From NCBI RefSeq assembly GCF_000943565.1, contig NZ_JTDW01000004.1, forward strand, positions 434,001-498,000: a stretch of 64,000 bases of DNA, in the 5' to 3' direction. The notes under the pieces are model-generated. The model was not told the DNA's origin. It did not search any database and saw only the letters and a program-made list of their open reading frames with translations. Made by a program: the position numbers and the translations under genes. Positions 25,868 to 35,319 of the stretch are shown here, one piece after another. This stretch comes from Neotamlana sedimentorum. GTDB lineage: Bacteria > Bacteroidota > Bacteroidia > Flavobacteriales > Flavobacteriaceae. How positions within the stretch are numbered: position 1 is the first letter of the stretch; the number at the start of each line of letters is the position of its first letter.

Positions 25868-26650
25868 ATGAAAACTATAATATACTTCATTCTACTTATT
25901 TGCTTTTTATTTCCAAAAGAAAGTTTTGCAACATCCGATTTTTGGGGACCAACAGGACATCGTGTTGTTGGAAAAATTGCCGATGAACATTTATCTGGAC
26001 GAGCTAAACGAAAAATTCAGAAGCTATTAAAACGACAATCTTTAGCATTCGTTTCTACTTTTGCTGATGAAATTAAATCGGATAAACGATATAATAAATT
26101 TTATACCTGGCATTACATAAACATGCCTTTTGAGACAACTTACGAAACCTCTGAAAAAAATCCTGATGGTGATTTAGTTTCTGGAATAAACGAATGTATT
26201 GCCGTTATTAAAAGTGAATCTAGTAGCGACGACGACAAGGCTTTTTACTTAAAATTACTAATACATTTAATTGGCGACTTACACCAACCTATGCATGTAG
26301 GCTTAAAAGAAGATAAAGGCGGAAATGATATTAAAGTACAATGGCACTACAAAGACTCTAACCTGCATCGTGTTTGGGACTCTGATATGATTGAAGAATT
26401 TAACATGAGTTACGACGAACTCGCAGCAAATGCTGATGTTTTAAGCAAACAACAAATAAAAACATTACAACAAGGTACTGTTATTGATTGGGTTAACGAA
26501 ACTCACGAACTTGCCAAAACTGTTTACAAATCGGCCAAAGCCAACGAAAATTTAAGATACCGTTACTCTTATAACAACTTTAAAACCGTTAGAAGCCAAC
26601 TACAAATTGCGGGAATTCGTCTGGCAAAAGTTTTAAATGATTTGTTTTAA
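25868..26650 (+). CDS. S1/P1-family zinc-dependent nuclease, secreted
   Basis: A 260-residue precursor. MKTIIYFILLICFLFPKESFA is a Sec signal peptide. The mature enzyme shows the expected zinc ligands in order: Trp26 with His in WGPTGHRVVGK, Asp in FADEI, His in WHYINM, GDLHQPMH with Asp and two His, and LHRVWDSDMI with His and Asp. This family cleaves single-stranded nucleic acids and 3'-nucleotides with three zinc ions and serves phosphate or nucleotide scavenging outside the cytoplasm. In eukaryotic P1 the Trp is the mature N-terminus; here cleavage after Ala21 would leave four residues before it. Start chosen at the ATG because the frame upstream enters the promoter. Confidence 0.93.
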   Translation: MKTIIYFILLICFLFPKESFATSDFWGPTGHRVVGKIADEHLSGRAKRKIQKLLKRQSLAFVSTFADEIKSDKRYNKFYTWHYINMPFETTYETSEKNPDGDLVSGINECIAVIKSESSSDDDKAFYLKLLIHLIGDLHQPMHVGLKEDKGGNDIKVQWHYKDSNLHRVWDSDMIEEFNMSYDELAANADVLSKQQIKTLQQGTVIDWVNETHELAKTVYKSAKANENLRYRYSYNNFKTVRSQLQIAGIRLAKVLNDLF

Positions 26651-26684
26651 ATATAGATGAAATAAAACGATATTAATAATCGAT

Positions 26685-29303
26685 TTATTCATCCATTTCC
26701 ATAATTAAATTTGCAATTAAAGCTGTCCAACCCGTTTGATGTGATGCGCCTAAACCTTTACCTGTATCGCCATCGAAAAACTCGTAAAATAAATGTAAGC
26801 TTTTAAAATGCTGGTCGTTGGCAAATTTATTTTCGGCATCGTCGGCATGATATTGAAATTTACCGTTATAATTAACTTCAAACAATTTAATTAAACGTTT
26901 TGTTAACTCGTTGGCAATTTGCTTTAAATTCAATTTATTACCAGAACCTGTAGGAAACTCGTATTGGTATTCGTCGCCATAAAACTTATAGTATTTTCTT
27001 AACGACTGAATAATCATATAATTTACTGGCATCCAAATGGGTCCGCGCCAATTGGAATTACCACCAAACATACCCGAACGACTCTCACCAGGTTCGTATT
27101 GTATTTGATGATGACCATGATGCTGGAATACAAAAGGATGCTTTTCGTGGAATTTAGATAAAGACCTAATTCCGAAATCCGATAAAAATTCATTTTCGTC
27201 TAACAGCCTAATTAACAAATGCTCTAGCCTAAAACCTCTCATTATAGAAAATAAGTAGTTTCCATCTTCATTTGGAGCATCAATATTTGAAATTAACGAG
27301 GCTAAATCTGGACGTGTTCTTATAATTTCGTTAGCTCTAAACCTAAAATCCTTTAACTCTTCAAAAAGATCTTTATGCATAACTTCTACAGCAAACATTG
27401 GTATTACACCAACTAAGGAGCGTACTTTTAAACGGTCGGACTCTCCGTTATGCATTTCTACTACATCGTAATAAAAATTATCTTCATCGTCCCATAACGA
27501 AATATCGCGTTCACCAATATGATGCATTGCCCAAGCAATATTTAAAAAGTGCCTAAAAAATTTAGCCGCAGCATCTTCGTACGATCTGTTTTGGTCGGCA
27601 AGCTCAAAAGACATGCGTAACATATTTAATGTAAACATGGCCATCCAGCTAGTCGCATCGGCTTGTTGCATTCTTGAAATACCTGGAGGCATGTGGTTTC
27701 GGTCGAAAACACCAATATTATCTAGACCTAAAAATCCGCCTTCAAATAAATCGGTTCCATTTTGATCTTTTTGATTTACCCACCATGTAAAATTGAGTAA
27801 TAATTTTTGAAAAGCGCGTTCTAAAAACTCGATATCGCCTTTACCTGTATGTGCTTTATCTTTTTCGTAAACATGCCAAACAGCCCATGAATGTACTGGA
27901 GGATTTACATCGCTAAAATTCCATTCGTAAGCAGGAATTTGTCCGTTAGGATGCATATAGTTTTCTTTTAAAACCAGCAAAAGTTGTTCTTTCGCGAAAT
28001 ATGGATCGACCTCCACAAAAGACGCCATATGAAATGCTAAATCCCAGGCAGCATACCATGGGTATTCCCATTTATCGGGCATAGAAATAACATGTCTATT
28101 TGTAAGATGTTGCCAACTTAAATTACGTAAATTAGTTCGGTTTGGCTTAGCTTCATTTGGCCCACCAAACAACCACTTATGTACATCGTAATAATAAAAT
28201 TGTTTTGTCCAAAGTAAACCTGCAAAAGCACTTTTAGCAATCTCTTTATGCGCAGTTGGCAGGTCGTTTTTTAAGGTTTGGTTATAAAACGTCTCACATT
28301 CGTATATTCTTTTATGGAAAATATCGTCATAGTCGTCCCAAGGATTTTCATTCTTATCTTTACTTAACCTAACTCTAATCGTTTTGGCTTCACCTGGATT
28401 TAAACTTAACTTAAACCAAGCCGCGAATTTCGAACCATTTTTCTCAGGGTTTACAGTATTTTTACCATTAACTACATGCTCGTTTATGCCATCTTTTACA
28501 TAATCGACATCGTTTGGAATATTATAAATTCGTTTATTATTCGTTTCATTTTCACAAAATAATTGCTCTCCACCTTCGTGATAAAAATAATAACGACCGT
28601 TTCTAGTGCTTCGTGAATAGGCACTCGTATCATTTATTGATTTGATAGTTGGGCGCGTATGTCGCTTATTGTGTTTCCAAAAATTTCGAAACCACAAATG
28701 TGGTAACACGTGGATATCGGCAGTTTTATCTCCTCGGTTTACCACGGTAACTTTCATTAAAATATCGTTAATATCTGCTTTTGCATACTCAATATAACAA
28801 TCGAAATAGTCATTATTTTTAAAAGCTCCGGTATCTAAAAGCTCATATTCAAACTCATCTCGACTTCTGTGATTGCCCGAAACTAAATCGCTATAAGGAA
28901 ATTCGTTTTGTGTGTATTTATATAGATATTTACAATAAGCATGCGATGGCGAAGAAGCTAAATGAAAATAAAGTTCCTTTACATCTTCACCATGATTTCC
29001 TTGGTTATTGGTTAAACCAAATAAGCGTTCCTTTAAAATAGGATCTTTTCCATTCCAAAAAGCAGTTGCTAAACATAGAATTTCTCTAGAATCGCAAAAT
29101 CCTGCGATACCTTCTTCTCCCCAACGAAAGGCGTTACTTCTTGCCTTGTCATGATCTATAAATTCCCAGGAAGTACCGTGTTCACTATAATCTTCTCGTA
29201 CTGTTCCCCATTGTCTGTCGGCTAAATATGGCCCCCATTTTTTCCAATTTCTATAAGTGTCGGGAACCGATAATCGTTCTACTTCAGGACCGTTTTGATT
29301 CAT
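26685..29303 (-). CDS. GH63-type glucosidase (MGH1-like)
   Basis: An 872-residue protein without signal peptide, of the bacterial GH63 glucosidase group. The beginning, RNWKKWGPYLADRQWGTVRE and FRWGEEGIAGFCDSRE, and the middle, PDKWEYPWYAAWDLAFHMAS, PPVHSWAVWHVYEKD and FLGLDNIGVFDRN, are strongly characteristic of this family, ending MFGGNSNWRGPIWMPVNYMI and SHQTGWTALIANLI. The C-terminal part forms an (alpha/alpha)6 barrel carrying the catalytic acids. Related enzymes act on alpha-glucosides such as glucosylglycerate or mannosylglycerate; the substrate here is unassigned. No sugar-transport gene is adjacent. Confidence 0.92.
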   Translation of the reverse strand: MNQNGPEVERLSVPDTYRNWKKWGPYLADRQWGTVREDYSEHGTSWEFIDHDKARSNAFRWGEEGIAGFCDSREILCLATAFWNGKDPILKERLFGLTNNQGNHGEDVKELYFHLASSPSHAYCKYLYKYTQNEFPYSDLVSGNHRSRDEFEYELLDTGAFKNNDYFDCYIEYAKADINDILMKVTVVNRGDKTADIHVLPHLWFRNFWKHNKRHTRPTIKSINDTSAYSRSTRNGRYYFYHEGGEQLFCENETNNKRIYNIPNDVDYVKDGINEHVVNGKNTVNPEKNGSKFAAWFKLSLNPGEAKTIRVRLSKDKNENPWDDYDDIFHKRIYECETFYNQTLKNDLPTAHKEIAKSAFAGLLWTKQFYYYDVHKWLFGGPNEAKPNRTNLRNLSWQHLTNRHVISMPDKWEYPWYAAWDLAFHMASFVEVDPYFAKEQLLLVLKENYMHPNGQIPAYEWNFSDVNPPVHSWAVWHVYEKDKAHTGKGDIEFLERAFQKLLLNFTWWVNQKDQNGTDLFEGGFLGLDNIGVFDRNHMPPGISRMQQADATSWMAMFTLNMLRMSFELADQNRSYEDAAAKFFRHFLNIAWAMHHIGERDISLWDDEDNFYYDVVEMHNGESDRLKVRSLVGVIPMFAVEVMHKDLFEELKDFRFRANEIIRTRPDLASLISNIDAPNEDGNYLFSIMRGFRLEHLLIRLLDENEFLSDFGIRSLSKFHEKHPFVFQHHGHHQIQYEPGESRSGMFGGNSNWRGPIWMPVNYMIIQSLRKYYKFYGDEYQYEFPTGSGNKLNLKQIANELTKRLIKLFEVNYNGKFQYHADDAENKFANDQHFKSLHLFYEFFDGDTGKGLGASHQTGWTALIANLIMEMDE

Positions 29304-29519
29304 ATAATGTACAATTAAGTTTTAAAACATCGTTTTAACAGCTACTTAGGATAGCATGTATAACTTAATTAAAAGTACAGATTTTTTAGTAAAATTCTAT
29401 CCTTTAAGGCGGATGTTTCTTATTAAATTTTGAAAACTAACTTATGTGCAACCCTAAGTTTATATAATTCATTCTGTAAATAAAACAATCTTCAACCATT
29501 TATGAATAAAAATGAATCG

Positions 29520-31826
29520 CTATAATTTTAATTTAAGTAATTCTTCTTCGGTAAATACACTTCCAGATGATGGTAACACTTTTCTAAGGTTTTCAATATC
29601 TTTTTCAGTTAACTTGGTATTACTCTCAGAAAAAGCATTCTTTATATACCTAATAACATCAAGAATATCCTTATTAGTAAAATCGCTATTGTTACCTAAA
29701 CCAGGCATTGTTATATTTAAATCGAATCGTTGTTTATTTACATGAATTGGTCCTGTTAACCCGTGAAGTAAAACCAATGCTAATTTTTTCGAGGAACCAG
29801 AAACGTATTCCGAATGAATTAATGGCGGTGCTAAACTCTCCACACCTTCCCCATCAATACCGTGGCAAGTCGCACAAAGTTGTTTAAAAATGCGATATCC
29901 AGAAGTTCTAGAATCTGTTACAACATTATTATTAACGTAAATTGAATTTTGCTTATTTAAACTTTTATTGTTTATGGCGGTTTGTAAGTTTCTTGTTATT
30001 AAAGAATCTTCATTCGTATTATTTTTTTCTATGTGTTTTAAATAGTCTGTTTCAAAAGTTGTTAAACTATTAAGCGCGGCTTCTTGATAGATGTTATTTT
30101 CAGCGTAACGTTTCGATAAAGTATCTATTACATTAAAAAATTCAGAATCATTAAATGTAGCCCAGCTATTTAACGAACTTAAAATATATAAATCTATTTC
30201 CTGATTATTAACTTCAATAAGTTTATTTAAAATTTCATAGAATGTTATTGCATTTTCCTTAGTAGCAAATTGTTTAGCTAAAACTATAGCATGACATTTT
30301 ACTTTAAATTGTTTTTCGCTATTTAATAACTTCAATAAATCGTTAAAAGTTAAGCTAGACAAACCATTTAAAGTGTGTAAGGCATGAATTTTAGAGATTT
30401 CATTTACAGTTTCGTTATTAATTAACTGCAATAAAAGCGCATTGGCTTCTTGGTTATTACGCCATATTAGTTTTTGTTGCGCTTTATCTCTTACCCAACC
30501 GTTATCGTGCTTTAATAATTCAACTAACTCCAATACATTTAAAGAGTTAAACTGAATTGGTTTATAGTTTTTATTTGAATTATTATGCGTTATTTTTAAA
30601 ATCCGTCCCTTTTTTAAAATAGTATCCAATCTGCTTTTTGCTAATGCGTTATGCAAATACGGCGTCATAAAAGCTTTATCTTGAATAACACCGCGATGCA
30701 TATCTACAACATAAAGATTTCCATCTGGACCGTTATTAATGTTAACAGGTCTGAAACTGGTATCTGTAGTTGCCAAAAACTCTTTATTTTCTATAGCTTG
30801 ATTGGCACTTAAATTAACTTTATTAAAATTGACTATATTTCTTTTAATTAAGTTAGCTTCTGGAACACAAACAAAAGCATTTTCAAGGTAGCTATCTGGA
30901 AATTGGTTACCTCTGTAAATTAACGGGCCACATGCCGATGTAACATTAACCAACAAACTATCGGCATTTAAAACACCTTTTACATAACCTCTATTTACTA
31001 AAGTTGGATGCAACGGATATACTTTTTGATTAGGAGTTAAAGCTTGACCTAACACCGATTTTGGTTTAAAGTAGTTGTTTTCAATTATAGTGTTTGGCAA
31101 CACATAATCTCCCAGCAATTGCGTACTATTAGTATTGTAAAACAGTCTTCCAAAATTATCTTTGGTAATGCCCCATTGCCCTCTAAAAGTTGTTGGTTCT
31201 TTTAACCATTTACCAGCCTTTCTTTGATATCGAAAATGAGATTTAGCGTTATAAATCCAATTATCAATATGCATTAACAATCCGTTGGGTTGATGTTCTA
31301 CGTTACCACCATCGGCATATAAAGAATCTACTAAAACTTTATTTTTAGGCTTATCGTTTTCAATCTCAACAAACCATAAATTAGGAGGTTCGGCATAAAG
31401 TAAACCGTTATAAACATGAGCAATTGCTCGTGGTAAAACCAAACTATCAATAAAAACCTTCTTTTTATCTACAATACCGTCGTTATTTGTGTCTTCTAAA
31501 ATTGAAATAACGCCATTTGGTTCGTCGTCTCCTGTACCTTCAAGATTTGGCATGTAGCCTTTCATTTCAACGGTCCACATGCGTCCAGCATCATCAAATT
31601 CTAAAGCAACTGGAGCGTCTAAGAAAGGTTCGGAAGCAACAACTTGAATGTTAAAACCAGGTTCAATTTTATAGTCGATTAACGATATTTCGGGAGTGTT
31701 TTTAGTTTCAGTTTTACAAGAAGAAATAATAGCTACTAAAAAAAGGCTTATTAATACATGTTTGTTTAAAAATTGATTAAAAAAATGACCTCTTATTTTA
31801 AACAAATAAGCAATGTTAACCGGCAT
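29520..31826 (-). CDS. PVC-type haem-binding lipoprotein dehydrogenase with HEAT-like repeats and cytochrome c
   Basis: A 768-residue envelope protein. A long N-terminal segment ends in LFLVAIISSC, a lipobox. The N-terminal beta-propeller (about 45-430) has SLIDYKIEPGFNIQVVASEP, LEFDDAGRMWTVEMKGYMPN and GPDGNLYVVDMHRGVIQDKA, typical of the membrane-bound dehydrogenase domain family. The middle is alpha-helical with HEAT-like repeats (DNGWVRDKAQQKLIW), and the C-terminal monohaem cytochrome c contains FKQLCATCHGIDGEG with CxxCH and a distal Met region (ITMPGLGNNSDFTN). It probably oxidises a sugar or alcohol in the periplasm and passes electrons to the haem. The gene follows no obvious operon partner. 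Confidence 0.9.
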   Translation of the reverse strand: MPVNIAYLFKIRGHFFNQFLNKHVLISLFLVAIISSCKTETKNTPEISLIDYKIEPGFNIQVVASEPFLDAPVALEFDDAGRMWTVEMKGYMPNLEGTGDDEPNGVISILEDTNNDGIVDKKKVFIDSLVLPRAIAHVYNGLLYAEPPNLWFVEIENDKPKNKVLVDSLYADGGNVEHQPNGLLMHIDNWIYNAKSHFRYQRKAGKWLKEPTTFRGQWGITKDNFGRLFYNTNSTQLLGDYVLPNTIIENNYFKPKSVLGQALTPNQKVYPLHPTLVNRGYVKGVLNADSLLVNVTSACGPLIYRGNQFPDSYLENAFVCVPEANLIKRNIVNFNKVNLSANQAIENKEFLATTDTSFRPVNINNGPDGNLYVVDMHRGVIQDKAFMTPYLHNALAKSRLDTILKKGRILKITHNNSNKNYKPIQFNSLNVLELVELLKHDNGWVRDKAQQKLIWRNNQEANALLLQLINNETVNEISKIHALHTLNGLSSLTFNDLLKLLNSEKQFKVKCHAIVLAKQFATKENAITFYEILNKLIEVNNQEIDLYILSSLNSWATFNDSEFFNVIDTLSKRYAENNIYQEAALNSLTTFETDYLKHIEKNNTNEDSLITRNLQTAINNKSLNKQNSIYVNNNVVTDSRTSGYRIFKQLCATCHGIDGEGVESLAPPLIHSEYVSGSSKKLALVLLHGLTGPIHVNKQRFDLNITMPGLGNNSDFTNKDILDVIRYIKNAFSESNTKLTEKDIENLRKVLPSSGSVFTEEELLKLKL

Positions 31827-32088
31827 ATATATAAAGTTTAGTTTTTAATTACTTGCAATAATATAAAAAGAAATAAAAACACAGTAAATATTTCAAACAG
31901 TTAACAAAAAAATACAACCCAGATAAAAATGATTCACCAAGGATTAATTTATTTTTTTAATTTTTAAATGAAAAATGCCTAAATATTTCGAAATGCGGCT
32001 GAAGGTTTTGTACTTGGCAAAAATGGAGCAGAAAAATAGATTTTAAGGAATCAAAAAAATATAACCTCCAGGCGTTTAAATTTTACGC
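31827..32088. other. intergenic stretch with an unexplained less AT-rich segment
   Basis: Between the start of the haem lipoprotein gene and the rpsT terminator. Bases 31827-31965 are A/T-rich filler. From about 31975 to 32090 the sequence is clearly less AT-rich (GCGGCTGAAGG, CTTGGCAAAAATGGAGCAG, ATAACCTCCAGGCG). Plus-strand frames in it are short (a 23-codon frame begins at 31977) and I recognise no protein or known RNA. Confidence 0.35.
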
Positions 32089-32122
32089 ACAAAAAAAAGC
32101 CTTTCAAAAAATTGAAAGACTT
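32089..32122 (-). terminator. intrinsic terminator of rpsT
   Basis: Arms 32097-32106 and 32113-32122 pair over 10 bp with one G-U, loop of 6. On the minus strand the hairpin is followed by T residues at 32098-32091. It lies 25 bases after the rpsT stop. Confidence 0.85.
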
Positions 32123-32146
32123 AAATAATTTAATTCCTAATTAGTA

Positions 32147-32398
32147 TTATAAAGAAGCAACGTGCTTAGCCAAACCAGATTTAAGGTTAGCTGCCTTGTT
32201 AGCATGAATTACATTTTTCTTAGCTAATTTATCTAACATAGAAACTACAGAAGGAAATAAAGCTTCAGCTTCTTTTTTATCTGTTAATTCACGTAACTTT
32301 TTTATAGCATTACGAGTCGTTTTGTGTTGGTATTTGTTTAACACTCTTTTCGCTTCGTTACTTCTAATTCTTTTTAATGCTGACTTATGATTTGCCAT
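32147..32398 (-). CDS. rpsT: 30S ribosomal protein S20
   Basis: An 83-residue basic protein starting [20 protein letters not shown] and containing [40 protein letters not shown] and LKSGLAKHV, all characteristic of S20. It binds 16S rRNA early in small-subunit assembly. It is 34 bases downstream of tRNA-Glu on the same strand, and no separate promoter with a TAnnTTTG box was seen in the gap, so it is probably transcribed together with the tRNA and processed. Confidence 0.98.
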   Translation of the reverse strand: MANHKSALKRIRSNEAKRVLNKYQHKTTRNAIKKLRELTDKKEAEALFPSVVSMLDKLAKKNVIHANKAANLKSGLAKHVASL

Positions 32399-32432
32399 TT
32401 CTTTTTATTGATATTTTTATTTAAAAAAATTG

Positions 32433-32504
32433 TAGCCCGTAGGGGAATCGAACCCCTCTTACCAGGATGAAAACCTGGCGTCCTAGCCGATAGACGAACG
32501 GGCC
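32433..32504 (-). tRNA. tRNA-Glu (anticodon TTC)
   Basis: The minus strand folds into a 72-base cloverleaf without encoded CCA. The acceptor stem is GGCCCGT with ACGGGCT (first pair G-U), discriminator A. The D arm holds TCTATCGGCTAGGACG; the anticodon arm is CCAGG-TTTTCAT-CCTGG with anticodon TTC, and the T arm is AGGGG-TTCGATT-CCCCT. GAA and GAG are decoded. Confidence 0.97.
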
Positions 32505-32555
32505 ATTTAGGTTATTTCATTATTTAATGAACTAAGCAATTCGTGATTGCGGATG

Positions 32556-32585
32556 CAAATATACAACTCTTTTTAAATGCTACAA
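32556..32585 (-). promoter_or_regulatory. promoter of the tRNA-Glu/rpsT unit
   Basis: On the minus strand TTG (32585-32583), a 19-base spacer, then TATATTTG (32563-32556) matches the Bacteroidota consensus TTG-N19-TAnnTTTG exactly. It lies 51 bases from the tRNA 5' end, in the gap downstream of proS. Confidence 0.75.
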
Positions 32586-32618
32586 TACTTTTTTAAATTT
32601 TTTTAAAAAAAATTTTAA

Positions 32619-34097
32619 TTAGTACGCTTTTGCAAATAAAACCCTACCTTTTGAAGGCGCTCCAGAGTATACACAAAGGCCATTTTCTTCCTCTTGATTT
32701 AATGGAACACACCTAATAGTTGCTTTTGTAAGTTCTTTAATTTTATCTTCGGTTTCGGCAGTGCCATCCCAATGTGCCGAGATAAACCCTGTTTTTGTTT
32801 CTAATACGGTTTTAAACTCTTCAAAAGTATCAACTTTAGTAATATGTGTATTTCTAAAATCTAGTGCTTTATTAAATAAGGATTCTTGTATTTCGGTCAT
32901 TAAACCTTCTACTTTGTCAATTAATCCATCTAAAGGAACAACTTCTTTTGTTAAAGTATCTCTACGAGCAAGCTCTACGGTTCCATTTTCTAAATCCCTT
33001 GCTCCTATCGCTATTCTTAAAGGAACACCTTGTAATTCGTGCTGTGCAAATTTAGCACCTGGACGTAGCGTATCTCTGTTATCGAATTTAACCGAAATGC
33101 TTTTAGCTCTTAAATCGTTAACAATTCCATTTACAACTTCTGTAATAGCTGCAAGTTGTTCTTCACTTTTATATATAGGAACAATAACAACTTGATTTGG
33201 CGCAAGGTTTGGAGGTAAAACCAACCCGTTATCATCACTATGCGTCATTATTAAAGCTCCCATTAAGCGTGTTGAAACACCCCAAGATGTAGCCCAAACA
33301 TAATCTTGCTTCCCTTCTTTATTAGCAAACTTAACATCGAAAGCTTTTGCAAAATTCTGACCTAAAAAGTGCGATGTTCCTGCTTGTAGTGCTTTACCGT
33401 CTTGCATTAACGCTTCAATACAATATGTTTCTTCGGCACCAGCAAAACGTTCGCTTTCTGTTTTTAAACCTTGAATAACCGGAATAGCCATAAAATTTTC
33501 AACAAAATTAGCATACACATTATTCATTTGTTCAGCTTCAACAATCGCTTCTGCTTTAGTAGCATGAGCGGTATGCCCTTCTTGCCATAAAAACTCTGCT
33601 GTTCGTAAAAACAAACGTGTACGCATTTCCCAACGCACCACATTGGCCCATTGGTTAACAAGAATTGGTAAATCGCGATACGACTGAATCCAATTCCTGT
33701 AAGTATTCCAAATAATGGCTTCACTTGTTGGTCTAACAACTAATTCTTCTTCAAGTTTAGCATTAGGATCAACACGTAACTTACCTGGCTTATCTGGATC
33801 GTTTTGCAGTCTATAATGAGTTACCACAGCACACTCTTTTGCGAATCCTTCCGCGTTTTTTTCTTCAGCTTCAAACAAGCTTTTCGGCACAAACAATGGA
33901 AAATAGGCGTTTTGGTGTCCAGTTTCTTTAAACTTTTTATCTAATTCCGCTTGCATCTTTTCCCAAATAGCATACCCATATGGTTTAATTACCATACACC
34001 CTCGTACGGCAGAATTCTCTGCTAAATCAGCTTTTACAACCAACTCGTTATACCATTTTGAATAATCTTCTGCTCTACTGGTAAGTTTTTTACTCAT
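32619..34097 (-). CDS. proS: prolyl-tRNA synthetase (archaeal/eukaryotic-type, short form)
   Basis: A 492-residue class II synthetase. The start at 34097 gives [20 protein letters not shown]; an in-frame TTG at 34115 would add six residues and is unlikely. Motif 2 and 3 regions are seen in [40 protein letters not shown] and [14 protein letters not shown]. There is no bacterial INS editing domain, so this is the eukaryote-like ProS of about 490 residues found throughout the Bacteroidota. C-terminal [17 protein letters not shown] is part of the zinc-like domain. It charges tRNA-Pro. Confidence 0.97.
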   Translation of the reverse strand: MSKKLTSRAEDYSKWYNELVVKADLAENSAVRGCMVIKPYGYAIWEKMQAELDKKFKETGHQNAYFPLFVPKSLFEAEEKNAEGFAKECAVVTHYRLQNDPDKPGKLRVDPNAKLEEELVVRPTSEAIIWNTYRNWIQSYRDLPILVNQWANVVRWEMRTRLFLRTAEFLWQEGHTAHATKAEAIVEAEQMNNVYANFVENFMAIPVIQGLKTESERFAGAEETYCIEALMQDGKALQAGTSHFLGQNFAKAFDVKFANKEGKQDYVWATSWGVSTRLMGALIMTHSDDNGLVLPPNLAPNQVVIVPIYKSEEQLAAITEVVNGIVNDLRAKSISVKFDNRDTLRPGAKFAQHELQGVPLRIAIGARDLENGTVELARRDTLTKEVVPLDGLIDKVEGLMTEIQESLFNKALDFRNTHITKVDTFEEFKTVLETKTGFISAHWDGTAETEDKIKELTKATIRCVPLNQEEENGLCVYSGAPSKGRVLFAKAY

Positions 34098-34160
34098 ATC
34101 TATATTTTGGCACAAATATTGTGACTATGTTAAATAAAAAAATAGTTCAGCAAAACTAAC

Positions 34161-34168
34161 TATTTTTG
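34161..34168 (+). promoter_or_regulatory. predicted -7 box upstream of the low-complexity lipoprotein
   Basis: TATTTTTG is an exact TAnnTTTG match, 29 bases before the ATG at 34198. An ATG at 34171 follows it by only two bases and would be at or before the transcription start. Confidence 0.5.
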
Positions 34169-34197
34169 CGATGTTCAACAATAAAAAAGAAAGAGTT

Positions 34198-35292
34198 ATG
34201 CAGTTTAAGAAATACATATTTGCGAATCTATCGAAAATAGGCCTATTTGGTTTGTTATTTGCATTAGTTTCGTGCGGTTCTTACCAATACGTTGGAGGTG
34301 CTAATGATGGTATATACGGAAACACTAATACGCACACGCAATACGAAGAGGCTATTGTTGAAGTTCCAGAAGATAACCCTAACGGCAATAGTAACTATTA
34401 CGAGAATTATTTTAAAACAAAATCTATTGAATCTGAAGGTTTATACGCCAATGGTGAAATTTTCACCGATATAGATACTTATGAAAACGACAATTTTGTT
34501 GAAAACGATAGCATTGCTAATAATTACCAAGGGTATGCTGGTTGGGGACAAATAAACGAGAGCGTTACCATTAATTATATTGACAACGGTTGGAATAACT
34601 GGGGTTGGAATGCTGGTTTTGGGTGGAACACTTGGGGCTGGAACGATTGGAGATATAACCGTTGGGCTTGGAATCCAAGATGGAATTATGGCTGGAATAA
34701 CTGGGGCTGGAATAATTGGGCTTATGGTTATTACAATCCTTATGTTTATGCTGGTTGGGGATACAATTCTTGGTATTACGGAAATAACCGCGCTTTTTAC
34801 AATTCAAACAGATATTATAATAATAGATATACAAACAGAGCATCGTATAATGCAACTCGAAGAGGTAGTTATGCCAATAATAATGTAAACTCCACAAGTA
34901 GACGAAGCTCGGTAACTTCGAGAACGTCAACTTCAAAATACAATACAACAACAAGACGTAGCAGTATAAATAGTAATAATGTTTCGGCTTCAAGAAACAC
35001 TACCGGATCGACTACAGTTAGTAGAACATCTAGAACACCTGTATCTAATTCTACTTCAAGAACATCTTCAACTGTAAGAAGAAGTTCTAGTACTGTAAAC
35101 AATTCAGGAACAAATTCTAACAGTTCATATACCCGACGATCGTCTTCACAAACATCTACACCTTCTAGAAGTTACACGCCAAGTTCAACCTCAAGATCAT
35201 CAAGCTCAAGCGTGCGATCTTCAGGAAGTTCTAGCAGATCGTCTGGAAGCTCAAGCAGATCGTCATCAGGAAGTAGCAGAAGACGCGGTTAA
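34198..35292 (+). CDS. low-complexity lipoprotein with Trp/Asn/Gly/Tyr and Ser/Arg-rich regions
   Basis: About 364 residues. The start at 34198 gives MQFKKYIFANLSKIGLFG and then LLFALVSC, a lipoprotein signal; an earlier ATG at 34171 would add nine residues but sits directly after the promoter box. The middle (about residues 120-205) is built from Trp, Asn, Gly and Tyr in short repeats such as NNWGWNAGFGWNTWGWNDW. From about 215 to the end it is Ser, Arg and Thr-rich (RSSGSSSRSSGSSSRSSS). Similar proteins are common next to proS in flavobacteria, but function is unknown; surface structure or adhesion is a guess. It is likely co-transcribed with the porin gene 27 bases downstream. Confidence 0.75.
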   Translation: MQFKKYIFANLSKIGLFGLLFALVSCGSYQYVGGANDGIYGNTNTHTQYEEAIVEVPEDNPNGNSNYYENYFKTKSIESEGLYANGEIFTDIDTYENDNFVENDSIANNYQGYAGWGQINESVTINYIDNGWNNWGWNAGFGWNTWGWNDWRYNRWAWNPRWNYGWNNWGWNNWAYGYYNPYVYAGWGYNSWYYGNNRAFYNSNRYYNNRYTNRASYNATRRGSYANNNVNSTSRRSSVTSRTSTSKYNTTTRRSSINSNNVSASRNTTGSTTVSRTSRTPVSNSTSRTSSTVRRSSSTVNNSGTNSNSSYTRRSSSQTSTPSRSYTPSSTSRSSSSSVRSSGSSSRSSGSSSRSSSGSSRRRG

Positions 35293-35319
35293 GATTATTA
35301 AAAAATTAGAAAAAAATAT

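Noticed and set aside
32761-33195. 144-codon plus-strand frame opposite proS
   Set aside because: Antisense shadow of a clear prolyl-tRNA synthetase; no promoter or family features.
34590-34780. Tandem-repeat-like DNA, briefly considered as a CRISPR-like or satellite array
   Set aside because: No fixed repeat length or spacer pattern; the periodicity is explained by codons for Trp, Asn, Gly and Tyr in the reading frame.
34571-34993. 140-codon minus-strand and 102-codon plus-strand frames over the low-complexity lipoprotein
   Set aside because: They arise because the repeated Trp/Asn/Gly codons are free of stops in other frames; the lipoprotein frame alone has a signal peptide and promoter.
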